Assembly (NCBI GenBank): GCA_015709215.1 | Contig: JACCQN010000027.1 | Coordinates: 1 to 46,602, forward strand | From: Bacteroidales bacterium | GTDB taxonomy: Bacteria > Bacteroidota > Bacteroidia > Bacteroidales > F082 | Reading direction: 5' to 3' | DNA: 46,602 nucleotides | In this document: one piece after another, positions 34,576 to 43,101 of the stretch | Layout: every line of letters starts with the position of its first letter | How positions within the stretch are numbered: position 1 is the first letter of the stretch | Program-made: the position numbers and the translations under genes | The notes under the pieces: generated by a model | Seen by the model: only the letters and a program-made list of their open reading frames with translations | Databases searched by the model: none | What the model was told of the DNA's origin: nothing

Positions 34576-36591
34576 CTACAAGTCGAGGCTTTCAATTAGT
34601 TTTTCGTCCGCAAAATTCGGGAGTGTAACTTTTAGGCTAGGCTCTTGCTCCATAGCACGTTTTATGGTAAAAACAGCTTCTTTATTTCGTGCCCAGCTAC
34701 GACGAGCAATACCATTGTTCACATCCCAATGCAGCATCATATGCAGGCGCCGGTCTGCTTCGGCAGAGCCATCAAGTAACATTCCAAAACCACCATTGAT
34801 TACCTCGCCCCAGCCAACGCCACCACCATTATGAATAGAAACCCAGGTAGCACCTCTGAAGGAATCTCCGATAACGTTCTGAATAGCCATATCAGCAGTA
34901 AAAGCTGAGCCATCATAAATATTAGAGGTTTCGCGGTAAGGAGAATCAGTACCAGAAACATCGTGATGATCTCTTCCTAAAACCACAGGTGCGCTAATTT
35001 TTCCCTTTGAAATCGCCTCGTTAAAGGCTGCTGCAATTTTTATTCGACCTTCTGCATCGGCATATAAAATCCGCGCCTGCGAACCAACTACCAATTTATT
35101 TTTTTGCGCCTCTCTGATCCAATGAATGTTATCGTTCAGTTGCTGCCGAATTTCTGTGGGTGCAGTTTGTGCAATTTCTTCGAGCACTTCACAGGCAATT
35201 TTATCAGTCAATGCCAAATCTTCGGGTTTGGAGGATGTGCACACCCATCTGAAAGGACCAAAACCAAAATCGAAGCACATCGGGCCCATGATATCCTGGA
35301 CATAGGAAGGATATTTAAACTTTCCATTTTCGTTCATGATATCAGCTCCGGCTCTACTGCTCTCGAGCAAAAAGGCATTTCCATAATCAAAGAAATACAT
35401 CCCTTTTGCTGTCAATCTGTTGATTGCATCAACCTGACGAACCAGGGATTTTTTTACCCATTCTTTGAATTGCTCAGGATCATCAGCCATCATATTGTTA
35501 GCCTCTTCATAGCTTAATCCGGCAGGATAATAACCACCCGCCCAAGGATTATGAAGTGAGGTTTGATCAGATCCCATATCTACGGTTATCTGGCGTTCGG
35601 CAAGCCGTTCCCACAAATCAACTACATTACCCAGATAGGCAATTGAATGTGGTGTATTGCGTTTTTGCCATGTTAAAGCCAGATCAATTGCCTGATCAGT
35701 ATTTTCAACAATTTCGTCAACCCAGCCTTGTTCATAACGTTTATATGCCGCCTTTGGATTAACTTCCGCCGTGATGCTAACCACACCAGCAATATTTCCA
35801 GCTTTGGGCTGTGCACCGCTCATACCTCCAAGACCTGCAGTAATAAAAAGCTTGGGCCCGCCTACATAATCCGGATGCTTTTTCATCCTACCGGCATTAA
35901 GCACAGTAATAGTAGTTCCGTGAACGATGCCCTGCGGACCGATATACATAAAAGAACCCGCCGTCATCTGGCCATATTGCGAAACACCCAGGGCATTAAA
36001 ACGCTCCCAATCGTCTGGTTTTGAATAATTTGGAATAACCATGCCATTGGTCACTACTACACGGGGGGCATCAGGATGTGAAGGGAAAAGTCCCATGGGA
36101 TGACCCGAATACATGGCCAAAGTTTGGTTGTCAGTCATGGTAGCTAAATATTGCATCGTGAGCAAGTATTGAGCCCAATTTTGAAACACTGCCCCATTTC
36201 CACCATAAGTGATGAGTTCGTGGGGATGTTGTGCCACAGCATGATCCAGATTATTACTAAGCATCAGCATAATGGCAGCAGCCTGTTTCGATTTGTGCGG
36301 GAAAGCCTCGATGTTCCTGGCAAAGATTGGATAATCCGGTCGAAAGCGGTACATGTAAATCCTGCCGTATTTACGGAGTTCCTCTGCAAATTCAGGAGCG
36401 AGTACCTGATGGTGTTTTGGATCAAAATAACGTAAAGCATTTTTCAAAGCCAGCTTTTTCTCTTCCCGGCTAAGGATATCTTTGCGTTTTGGTGCATGAT
36501 TAATGGATGGATCATAAGGCCTGGGTTGAGGTAATTCCTCAGGAATTCCTTGTAAAACAGCATGATGAAAGGCATTCAAATCTTCAGTCAT
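34576..36591 (-). CDS. hutU: urocanate hydratase
   Basis: Urocanase adds water to urocanate to form imidazolonepropionate, the second step of histidine degradation, using a tightly bound NAD+ as electrophile. The 671-residue protein has TYGGNGAVFQNWAQYLL, FITAGLGGMSGAQPKA (NAD-binding region), VDMGSDQTSLHNPWAGGYYP, MCFDFGFGPFRWVCTSS with the conserved active-site Cys, and GRDHHDVSGTDSPYRETS. It belongs to the longer form of the family, about 110 residues beyond the Pseudomonas enzyme. No hutH, hutI or hutG lies nearby. A TAACTTTG box (36621-36614) precedes it. Confidence 0.95.
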   Translation of the reverse strand: MTEDLNAFHHAVLQGIPEELPQPRPYDPSINHAPKRKDILSREEKKLALKNALRYFDPKHHQVLAPEFAEELRKYGRIYMYRFRPDYPIFARNIEAFPHKSKQAAAIMLMLSNNLDHAVAQHPHELITYGGNGAVFQNWAQYLLTMQYLATMTDNQTLAMYSGHPMGLFPSHPDAPRVVVTNGMVIPNYSKPDDWERFNALGVSQYGQMTAGSFMYIGPQGIVHGTTITVLNAGRMKKHPDYVGGPKLFITAGLGGMSGAQPKAGNIAGVVSITAEVNPKAAYKRYEQGWVDEIVENTDQAIDLALTWQKRNTPHSIAYLGNVVDLWERLAERQITVDMGSDQTSLHNPWAGGYYPAGLSYEEANNMMADDPEQFKEWVKKSLVRQVDAINRLTAKGMYFFDYGNAFLLESSRAGADIMNENGKFKYPSYVQDIMGPMCFDFGFGPFRWVCTSSKPEDLALTDKIACEVLEEIAQTAPTEIRQQLNDNIHWIREAQKNKLVVGSQARILYADAEGRIKIAAAFNEAISKGKISAPVVLGRDHHDVSGTDSPYRETSNIYDGSAFTADMAIQNVIGDSFRGATWVSIHNGGGVGWGEVINGGFGMLLDGSAEADRRLHMMLHWDVNNGIARRSWARNKEAVFTIKRAMEQEPSLKVTLPNFADEKLIESLDL

Positions 36592-36613
36592 ATCCTAGTT
36601 TTTTTTATTGCAA

Positions 36614-36621
36614 CAAAGTTA
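36614..36621 (-). promoter_or_regulatory. -7 promoter element (TAACTTTG) for hutU
   Basis: The minus strand reads TAACTTTG, a full TAnnTTTG match 23 bases before the ATG at 36591. No TTG is found at the right distance upstream. Confidence 0.4.
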
Positions 36622-36684
36622 ATAAAAGCTCTTTTTAAATAGCGTTTTTGTCAAGAGTTAAAGTAAATACAAGCTTAAACCGGC

Positions 36685-37293
36685 TTAAATACTATCGCGG
36701 CTGCTTTCGATAATATGCAACAATAAAGCTCTGGCTCTGAACAACTGGGCTTTCACTGTACCCAGTGGAAGGTGAAGTATTTCGGTGATTTCTTCGTAAC
36801 TCAGTTCATCAAAATAACGCAGGGTAATCAAGTTTCGATAGTGTGGTTTAAGCTTATCAACTACCTCCCGCATCAGCCTGATTTTTTGTTTGTGCATCAA
36901 ATCTTCTTCAGGATCAAGGATTTCGGAAGGCAACTGCTCAATTAGTTCATCCTGATCTTCCGGTTTCCACTTATACTTATCTGCTGAAGGAATGCGGTTG
37001 TTGCGCCGGAGGAAATCGATACAATTATTGGTAGCAATGCGATAAAGCCAGGTTGAAAAAGCATAATCAGCCGTGTATTGCCGCAAATTTTTAAAGGCTT
37101 TACCAAAAGCTTCGATAGTGAGGTCTTCGGCATCATAATGATTGGCCGACATTCTAAGCATCAAAAAATAAATAACATCCCGATACCGCTTAAGCAGCTC
37201 AGCATAAGCCTGCTGATCTTTGTGATTGATAGCCCTGTCAATCAGCACCAAATCGTATTTGGCTTTCTCGGTAAGCTGATCATTTATTTCCAT
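36685..37293 (-). CDS. ECF-type RNA polymerase sigma factor
   Basis: The 202-residue protein has sigma region 2 (about 25-105: YAELLKRYRDVIYFLML, YDAEDLTIEAFGKAFKNL, FSTWLYRIATNNCIDFLRR) and region 4 (about 140-200: LRYFDELSYEEITEILHLPLGTVKAQLFRARALL). Nothing else is present, as in extracytoplasmic-function sigma factors. It should direct RNA polymerase to a specific promoter set. No anti-sigma factor or FecR-like gene is adjacent. Its start overlaps the glycosyltransferase stop by 10 bp, so the two are translationally coupled and the regulon may concern the envelope; that is an inference. Confidence 0.92.
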   Translation of the reverse strand: MEINDQLTEKAKYDLVLIDRAINHKDQQAYAELLKRYRDVIYFLMLRMSANHYDAEDLTIEAFGKAFKNLRQYTADYAFSTWLYRIATNNCIDFLRRNNRIPSADKYKWKPEDQDELIEQLPSEILDPEEDLMHKQKIRLMREVVDKLKPHYRNLITLRYFDELSYEEITEILHLPLGTVKAQLFRARALLLHIIESSRDSI

Positions 37294-38444
37294 TTTGGCT
37301 TGCGTACAAATATATTTAACGTGAGTAGGAAAGGCGTAAAAATAACAAAAAAGAAATCAGCGAGCGGAATCCACCATGTCAATCCCGTTTCACCCAGTTT
37401 TTTGGCAATTTGTGCAAATAGTGTCCATTGTATTAAAGTTTTCAAAAAAAATAAAAACAACAAAACCGCTGAGTTGAGCCAAAACCAATCAGCATAATAA
37501 AATGGCGGATTAACAAACCAAAGGGCCACAAATAGCGCATAAAACAGAGAGGCACTTGCATTATACCCACCTAACAGAAGTTTGATTTTTAGCGCATAAA
37601 AACTTCCTGTCATCAAATGCCGGCGCTTTTGTCGAATCCATTCTATAAAAGTTTTTTTTGGTATCGAAATCATGCGGTCTTCTGACTGAATCAAAACACT
37701 GGTATTGTGTTTGTTGGCAACCTGGTGGATAAATAAATCATCGTCGCCCGAAGCTATTTTATAATGTGAAGTAAAGCCTTTGTTGCGCATAAACAAGGAT
37801 TTGCGATACGAAAGGTTTCGGCCAACTCCCATATAAGGCAGTCCGGCAAGCGCAAATGAGAGGTATTGAATAGCAATATGCAGCGTATCATAACGAATCA
37901 GCCTGTTGAGCAGATTTTTGGCACTTTGGTAAGGGCCGTAAGCTATAACCACTTCTGTTTGAGGACTATAAGCCGCTGCCATTGTCCTTAGCCATTGATC
38001 TGATTCAGGATAGCAATCAGCATCCGTTAAAACCAACAGGTCATTTTTTGCAGATTTAATTCCCATGCTGAGTGGGAACTTTTTGCCCTGAAAAAAATTC
38101 AGGCTTTGACGCAGATGAACAGGTTTAAGCTTTGGATTGTGGCGTGCCATTTCGTCAAGCAATTCAGCTGTTTCATCATCTGAACAATCATTTACAACCA
38201 CCACTTCAAAATCAGGATAGTCCTGGGCTAGTATTTGAGGAAGGAAACGAGTAAGGTTTTCAAACTCATTGCGTGCGGATATCACTACCGAAATGGGTTC
38301 AAAAGTTCTTTTTTCGGAAATATTTTGAGGTTTGTAAGTGATAAGCCGCCTGAAAAACACCCCATAAAAGAAAAGCTGAATCAAAATCACCAGTAGAAAA
38401 GCCATTAGAAGCACAAACCCTATCGAATCGTAGATTATTATCAT
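37284..38444 (-). CDS. membrane-anchored family 2 glycosyltransferase
   Basis: The 386-residue protein has an N-terminal membrane helix, a cytosolic GT-A domain and about three C-terminal membrane helices, the topology of processive or lipid-linked GT2 enzymes. Catalytic marks are ISVVISARNEFENL, VVNDCSDDET, the DxD-type TDADCYPES, ASGDDDLF, and QKRRH as the Q-x-x-R-R-type acceptor motif. ATG 38444 is preferred over the upstream frame start at 38480 because the first membrane helix then begins naturally. The sugar and acceptor are unknown. It is upstream of and overlaps the sigma-factor gene. Confidence 0.88.
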   Translation of the reverse strand: MIIIYDSIGFVLLMAFLLVILIQLFFYGVFFRRLITYKPQNISEKRTFEPISVVISARNEFENLTRFLPQILAQDYPDFEVVVVNDCSDDETAELLDEMARHNPKLKPVHLRQSLNFFQGKKFPLSMGIKSAKNDLLVLTDADCYPESDQWLRTMAAAYSPQTEVVIAYGPYQSAKNLLNRLIRYDTLHIAIQYLSFALAGLPYMGVGRNLSYRKSLFMRNKGFTSHYKIASGDDDLFIHQVANKHNTSVLIQSEDRMISIPKKTFIEWIRQKRRHLMTGSFYALKIKLLLGGYNASASLFYALFVALWFVNPPFYYADWFWLNSAVLLFLFFLKTLIQWTLFAQIAKKLGETGLTWWIPLADFFFVIFTPFLLTLNIFVRKPKWK

Positions 38445-38602
38445 GCAGCACTGCCATTTGAAACCAGCAAAATTATCCAAAGATTGCTGAATTCACACAT
38501 TATCTTTTAAGAAACTAATGAACAGCTCAACAAACCCATGAGTAAAGCCCCGAATGCAACAAACTACCAGCAACCCAGGTGCATCAACCTCAAAAAAACT
38601 CG

Positions 38603-38610
38603 TACTTTCG
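38603..38610 (+). promoter_or_regulatory. possible -7 element (TACTTTCG) for tgt
   Basis: TACTTTCG matches seven of eight TAnnTTTG positions and lies 15 bases before the tgt ATG at 38626. This placement supports ATG 38626 over the extended frame from 38554. Confidence 0.35.
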
Positions 38611-38625
38611 CGCAAATTTTTAAGC

Positions 38626-39756
38626 ATGGATTTCGTAATCGATGGACTTGATAGCAAAAGCAATGCACGGGCAGGAACAATAACTACTGCTCATGGAACT
38701 ATCGAAACGCCTATTTTTATGCCGGTCGGGACGGCCGGAACAGTAAAAGCTGTGCATCAGCATGATTTATATTCTGATGTGGAAGCACAAATAATTCTTG
38801 GCAACACCTATCATCTTTACTTGCGCCCCGGCCTGGAAGTTTTAGAGGCAGCGGGTGGTTTGCATCAATTTAATGGCTGGAACAAACCCATTCTAACTGA
38901 CAGCGGCGGCTATCAGGTTTACTCACTAAGTGCGAGACGAAAACTCACTACGGAGGGCGTTACTTTTCAATCGCATATTGACGGATCTCGCCATACTTTT
39001 ACGCCCGAACGCGTTGTGGACATCCAACGAGGTATTGGGGCTGATATAATCATGGCTTTTGACGAATGCACTCCCTATCCTTGCGATTACAACTATGCTG
39101 CGCGTTCGATGGACATAACCCATCAGTGGCTAAACCGCTGTCTGAAACAAATGAATGAAACAGAACGGCTTTATGGATACGATCAAACCCTTTTCCCAAT
39201 TGTTCAGGGATCAACTTATAAAGATCTTCGCAAAATTTCGGCCGAAACGATAGCTGCTGCCGGAGCTGATGGCAATGCCATAGGAGGGCTTTCGGTAGGC
39301 GAACCTCCCGAGATGATGTATGAAATCACAGAATTAGTGTGCGGAATACTTCCCAAAGATAAGCCACGCTACCTGATGGGAGTAGGAACGCCGGCCAATA
39401 TTTTGGAAAGCATCTCACTTGGCGTGGATATGTTTGATTGCGTGATGCCCACCCGAAACGGCCGAAACGGCATGCTGTTTACCAGCAACGGCATTCTGAA
39501 TATGCGCAATGAAAAATGGAAAAAGGATTTTAGTCCGATAGACGAAAACGGAACATCTTTTGTTGATACACAATATTCCAAGGCCTATTTGCGTCATTTG
39601 TTTGTGGCAGGCGAAATGCTGGGAAGCATGATAGCCAGTTTGCACAACTTATCCTTTTATCTTTGGCTGGTGAAAGAAGCCCGAAAACATATCTTACAAG
39701 GCGATTTTGCCATCTGGAAACAGCAAATGATTCCAAAAGTGACCCAACGTTTGTAG
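38626..39756 (+). CDS. tgt: tRNA-guanine transglycosylase, lacking the zinc-site cysteines
   Basis: Tgt swaps guanine 34 of GUN-anticodon tRNAs for preQ1 (or queuine) during queuosine synthesis. The 376-residue protein has the catalytic set: TDSGGYQ (91-97) with Asp92, FDECTPYP (145-152), GGLSVGEP (220-227), and the nucleophile Asp271 in DCVMPTRNGRNG. The C-terminal zinc site of E. coli Tgt (C-x-C-x2-C ... H) is not conserved: the aligned positions are Gly309, Ser311 and Asp314, with only His340 kept. I recall similar sequences in other Bacteroidota. Start at ATG 38626; an LptF/G-type gene follows three bases later. Confidence 0.95.
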   Translation: MDFVIDGLDSKSNARAGTITTAHGTIETPIFMPVGTAGTVKAVHQHDLYSDVEAQIILGNTYHLYLRPGLEVLEAAGGLHQFNGWNKPILTDSGGYQVYSLSARRKLTTEGVTFQSHIDGSRHTFTPERVVDIQRGIGADIIMAFDECTPYPCDYNYAARSMDITHQWLNRCLKQMNETERLYGYDQTLFPIVQGSTYKDLRKISAETIAAAGADGNAIGGLSVGEPPEMMYEITELVCGILPKDKPRYLMGVGTPANILESISLGVDMFDCVMPTRNGRNGMLFTSNGILNMRNEKWKKDFSPIDENGTSFVDTQYSKAYLRHLFVAGEMLGSMIASLHNLSFYLWLVKEARKHILQGDFAIWKQQMIPKVTQRL

Positions 39757-39759
39757 CCT

Positions 39760-40842
39760 ATGAAGCTGATTGACTGGTATATCTTTAAAAAATTCATTGG
39801 AACATTTTTCTATGCAATCTCGTTGCTGATTATCATCGTGATTATTTTTGATATATCCGAAAACATTGAAGATTTCCTAAAAAATGAAGCACCGGTAAAA
39901 GAAATTATCGTCGATTATTACATCAATTTTATCCCCTATTTCATAAATCTTTTCGTTTATCTTTTTACATTTATTTCGGTGATCTTTTTTACCAGCAAAA
40001 TGGCCGGAAATACCGAAATAATTGCTATTTTAAGTAGCGGGATAAGCTTTATGCGGATGCTTAGGCCTTATTTTTTTGCCTCACTTTTATTGGGCGTATT
40101 CTCCTTTTATCTGGGTAATTTTCTGATACCACAGACCAATGTAACACGCAGGGCATTTAAGGACAGGTATATGGAAGACCTTTCGAAAGATAAAGACCGG
40201 AACATCCATCTTCAGATTGAAAAAGGAGTGTTTATTTTTGTTGAAAACTACAACGTAAAACAGCAGACAGGCTACCGTTTCACCATCGAACATTTCGAAG
40301 ATGAAAAGCTGACTTTTAAGCTTTTGGCAGACCGCATCGAACTGGATACCACTCGTGGTCCAAATGCCTGGAAAATAATAAACTACACCAAAAGATACAT
40401 CAACGGCCTGGAAGAACATATAGAAAATGGGAAATCGCTTGACACAACTTTAAACCTGCTTCCAACAGATCTATACAAGATAAAAGAAGATTTTGAAGTA
40501 ATGAATTTTTGGGAGCTAAAGGAACACATCAACAAAGAACGACTAAAAGGAAGTCCGGGAGTAGTAAATTATGAAGTTGAGATGCAAAAACGCTTAGCCT
40601 CTCCTGCTGCCATTATTATTTTAACTTTTATTGGAGCAGCCTTATCCAGCCGAAAAGTGAGAGGTGGCATCGGAATGCATCTGGGGCTGGGTATTGCCAT
40701 CACCTTTTCGTATATCCTTTTTATGCAGTTTTCGACTGTTTTTGCCACCTTCGGTAACCTCTCACCTGTTTGGGCAGCCTGGATACCCAATACTTTGTAT
40801 GCCATTTTAGGCGTTTATCTTATTATTAAAGCTCCCAAATAA
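39760..40842 (+). CDS. LptF/LptG-family permease (YjgP/YjgQ)
   Basis: This 360-residue protein is a transmembrane subunit of the ABC exporter that pulls lipopolysaccharide from the inner membrane onto the Lpt bridge. It begins LIDWYIFKKFIGTFFYAIS, the family N-terminus, with three membrane helices (to about residue 125), a periplasmic beta-jellyroll-like domain (about 130-265) and three more helices, including AIIILTFIGAALSSRKVRGG. LptF and LptG cannot be told apart here. It starts three bases after tgt and is probably cotranscribed with it. kdsB nearby also serves LPS synthesis. Confidence 0.92.
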   Translation: MKLIDWYIFKKFIGTFFYAISLLIIIVIIFDISENIEDFLKNEAPVKEIIVDYYINFIPYFINLFVYLFTFISVIFFTSKMAGNTEIIAILSSGISFMRMLRPYFFASLLLGVFSFYLGNFLIPQTNVTRRAFKDRYMEDLSKDKDRNIHLQIEKGVFIFVENYNVKQQTGYRFTIEHFEDEKLTFKLLADRIELDTTRGPNAWKIINYTKRYINGLEEHIENGKSLDTTLNLLPTDLYKIKEDFEVMNFWELKEHINKERLKGSPGVVNYEVEMQKRLASPAAIIILTFIGAALSSRKVRGGIGMHLGLGIAITFSYILFMQFSTVFATFGNLSPVWAAWIPNTLYAILGVYLIIKAPK

Positions 40843-40884
40843 AGCGTTGCCTAAGTTAAGGCACCTTGACAAAGCCGAATTTCT

Positions 40885-40892
40885 TACTTTTG
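40885..40892 (+). promoter_or_regulatory. -7 promoter element (TACTTTTG) for the GH3-family gene
   Basis: TACTTTTG is a full TAnnTTTG match 21 bases before the ATG at 40914. A TTG at 40866-40868 is 16 bases upstream, a short spacer. Confidence 0.45.
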
Positions 40893-40913
40893 TGATCATA
40901 GAAAAATAACTTT

Positions 40914-42425
40914 ATGGCATTCATTAGCACCGTTGCATCCTGGTTTATTAAAAAGCGGATGCATCAGATCGATCTCTTTATCAAATATCCGCACGAAGTT
41001 CAGGCTGAGTGGTTTAAGCGCCTGATTATGACGGGTAAAAATGCTGAATATGGAAGAACCTACGACTTTAAAAGCATTAAAACTCCGGAACAGTTTGCCC
41101 AGCGGGTTCCAATAAATAACTATGAAGCGCTCAAGCCTTATATCGACAGGCTTCGCCAGGGCGAGCAAAATATCCTTTGGCCCGAAGAAATAAAATGGTT
41201 TGCCAAATCATCCGGCACTACGAGCAGTAAAAGCAAATACATCCCCGTAAGCAATTCCTCCCTCGAAGAATGCCATTTCAAAGGTGGCAAGGATATGCTA
41301 AGCATTTTCATTAATAACCATCCCGAAACGGAAATCTTTGATGGCAAAGGGCTGGTAATGGGCGGCAGCCAAACAATCAGCGAAGTTAGTAATGCCTCCT
41401 ATTATGATGGTGATCTTTCTGCTATCCTGATTCAAAACCTGCCTTTTTGGGTACAACTGATGAAAACACCCAACCTGAGCATCGCGCTGATGGACGAGTG
41501 GGAACAAAAGATAGAGCTGATGGCACGTGAAACCATGCAGCATGATGTAACCAGCATTTCGGGTGTCCCAAGCTGGACTTTAGTATTGATCAAACGCATC
41601 CTTGAAATTACGGGCAAATCTAATCTCTCGGAAGTATGGCCAAATCTGGAAGTGTTTTTCCACGGAGGTGTTAATTTTGAGCCTTATCGCGAACAATTTC
41701 AGCAGTTGATTCCGCACAACGGAATGCACTATATGGAGACTTACAATGCCTCCGAAGGCTTTTTTGGCCTTCAGGATCAAACAGATAGCAAAGAACTTTT
41801 GCTAATGCTCGATTACGGCATTTATTATGAATTCATCCCGATGGAAACACTTGAAGACGAACATCCCAAAGCGCTCGCCCTTCACGAGGTGGAAAAAGAT
41901 CAAAACTATGCGCTCGTCATCACAACCAATGCCGGCCTGTGGCGTTATCTGATCGGCGATACCGTTACCTTTACCTCGCTCAACCCATACAGAATAAGGA
42001 TTACGGGAAGAACAAAAAACTTTATCAATGCCTTTGGCGAGGAGTTGATCATCGACAATGCCGAAAAAGCCCTGGCAATTGCCAGCCGAAAATGTCGGGT
42101 AAATATTTTAGACTACACTGCTGCCCCGCTTTATTTTAGCGGAAAAGAATCTGCAGCACACGAATGGCTGATCGAATTTGAACAAGCACCCGAAAATTTG
42201 GATTTCTTTATTGATACATTCGATAATGCATTAAAATCACTCAATTCAGATTACGAAGCCAAGCGCTACCACAATATGGTGCTCAGACCACCAATGGTTA
42301 AAGCTGTTCCGCAAGGCACTTTTTATAAATGGCTCAAAAACAAGGGAAAACTTGGCGGACAGCATAAAGTTCCCCGCCTGTCGAACAACAGAATCATACT
42401 TGAAGAAATACTGGAGCTGTTGTAA
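40914..42425 (+). CDS. GH3 auxin-responsive promoter family protein
   Basis: The 503-residue protein belongs to the GH3 branch of the acyl-adenylating superfamily. In plants these enzymes join amino acids to jasmonate or auxin through an acyl-AMP. Visible motifs are the ATP-binding FAKSSGTTSSKSKYIPVS (about 96-113), the central METYNASEGFFGLQD, and RYLIGDTVTFTS with the adenylate-binding region, then ITGRTKNFINAFGEEL at the C-terminal hinge. Bacterial GH3 proteins are common in Bacteroidota, but I know of no settled substrate. It has its own promoter box and is followed by a kinase gene with a separate promoter. Confidence 0.88.
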   Translation: MAFISTVASWFIKKRMHQIDLFIKYPHEVQAEWFKRLIMTGKNAEYGRTYDFKSIKTPEQFAQRVPINNYEALKPYIDRLRQGEQNILWPEEIKWFAKSSGTTSSKSKYIPVSNSSLEECHFKGGKDMLSIFINNHPETEIFDGKGLVMGGSQTISEVSNASYYDGDLSAILIQNLPFWVQLMKTPNLSIALMDEWEQKIELMARETMQHDVTSISGVPSWTLVLIKRILEITGKSNLSEVWPNLEVFFHGGVNFEPYREQFQQLIPHNGMHYMETYNASEGFFGLQDQTDSKELLLMLDYGIYYEFIPMETLEDEHPKALALHEVEKDQNYALVITTNAGLWRYLIGDTVTFTSLNPYRIRITGRTKNFINAFGEELIIDNAEKALAIASRKCRVNILDYTAAPLYFSGKESAAHEWLIEFEQAPENLDFFIDTFDNALKSLNSDYEAKRYHNMVLRPPMVKAVPQGTFYKWLKNKGKLGGQHKVPRLSNNRIILEEILELL

Positions 42426-42449
42426 AGCTTTTAAAAATTATTAATTTCG
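42420..42449 (+). promoter_or_regulatory. promoter for the deoxynucleoside kinase-kdsB pair
   Basis: TTG (42420-42422), a 19-base spacer and TAATTTCG (42442-42449; seven of eight positions), 17 bases before the ATG at 42467. The TTG overlaps the end of the GH3 gene. Confidence 0.45.
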
Positions 42450-42466
42450 CTCACAAAACATTTATC

Positions 42467-43078
42467 ATGCATATCGCCATCGCCGGCAACATCGGTTCCG
42501 GAAAGACCACACTTACAAAGTTATTGGCCAAACACTTTAATTGGACACCGCATTACGAAGATGTTGAAAACAATCCCTATCTGCACAGCTTTTATGAAGA
42601 CATGCAACGGTGGTCGTTCAACCTTCAGGTGTATTTTCTCAACAGCCGTTTCAGGCAGGTGATCGAGATTCGCAACAGCGGTAAAACCATTGTACAAGAC
42701 AGAACCATTTATGAAGATGCCTACATTTTTGCCCCCAACTTGCACTCCATGAACCTGATGTCAACACGCGATTTTGAAAATTACAGCTCGTTATTTGAAT
42801 TGATGAGCAAATTTATCCAGCCCCCCGACTTGCTGATTTATTTACGAGCCAGTGTGCCAACGCTCGTCAATCAAATCCAGAAACGTAACCGTGACTACGA
42901 AAAATCTATCAGGCTCGATTACCTGAAACACCTCAACGAACGATACGAAGCCTGGATATCCAAATATAACATTGGCAAACTACTGATTATTGATGTGGAC
43001 GAAATCGACCTGGAAAAACCAGACGACCTGGGTATGGTAATTGAAAAAATCAATGCCGAAATCCACGGTCTTTTCTAA
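42467..43078 (+). CDS. deoxynucleoside kinase
   Basis: This 203-residue P-loop kinase phosphorylates deoxynucleosides for salvage. It has Walker A GNIGSGKTT (7-15), the substrate-binding YEDVENNPYL (30-39), QDRTIYEDAYIFA (77-89) with the conserved Asp-Arg pair, and the RNRDYEKSIRLDYLKHLNERYE lid region. This is the dCK/dGK/TK2-like family; whether deoxyadenosine, deoxyguanosine or deoxycytidine is preferred cannot be told. It is followed 23 bases later by kdsB. Confidence 0.93.
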   Translation: MHIAIAGNIGSGKTTLTKLLAKHFNWTPHYEDVENNPYLHSFYEDMQRWSFNLQVYFLNSRFRQVIEIRNSGKTIVQDRTIYEDAYIFAPNLHSMNLMSTRDFENYSSLFELMSKFIQPPDLLIYLRASVPTLVNQIQKRNRDYEKSIRLDYLKHLNERYEAWISKYNIGKLLIIDVDEIDLEKPDDLGMVIEKINAEIHGLF

Positions 43079-43101
43079 AGCCTTTTGTCAGAACACTCCG
43101 G

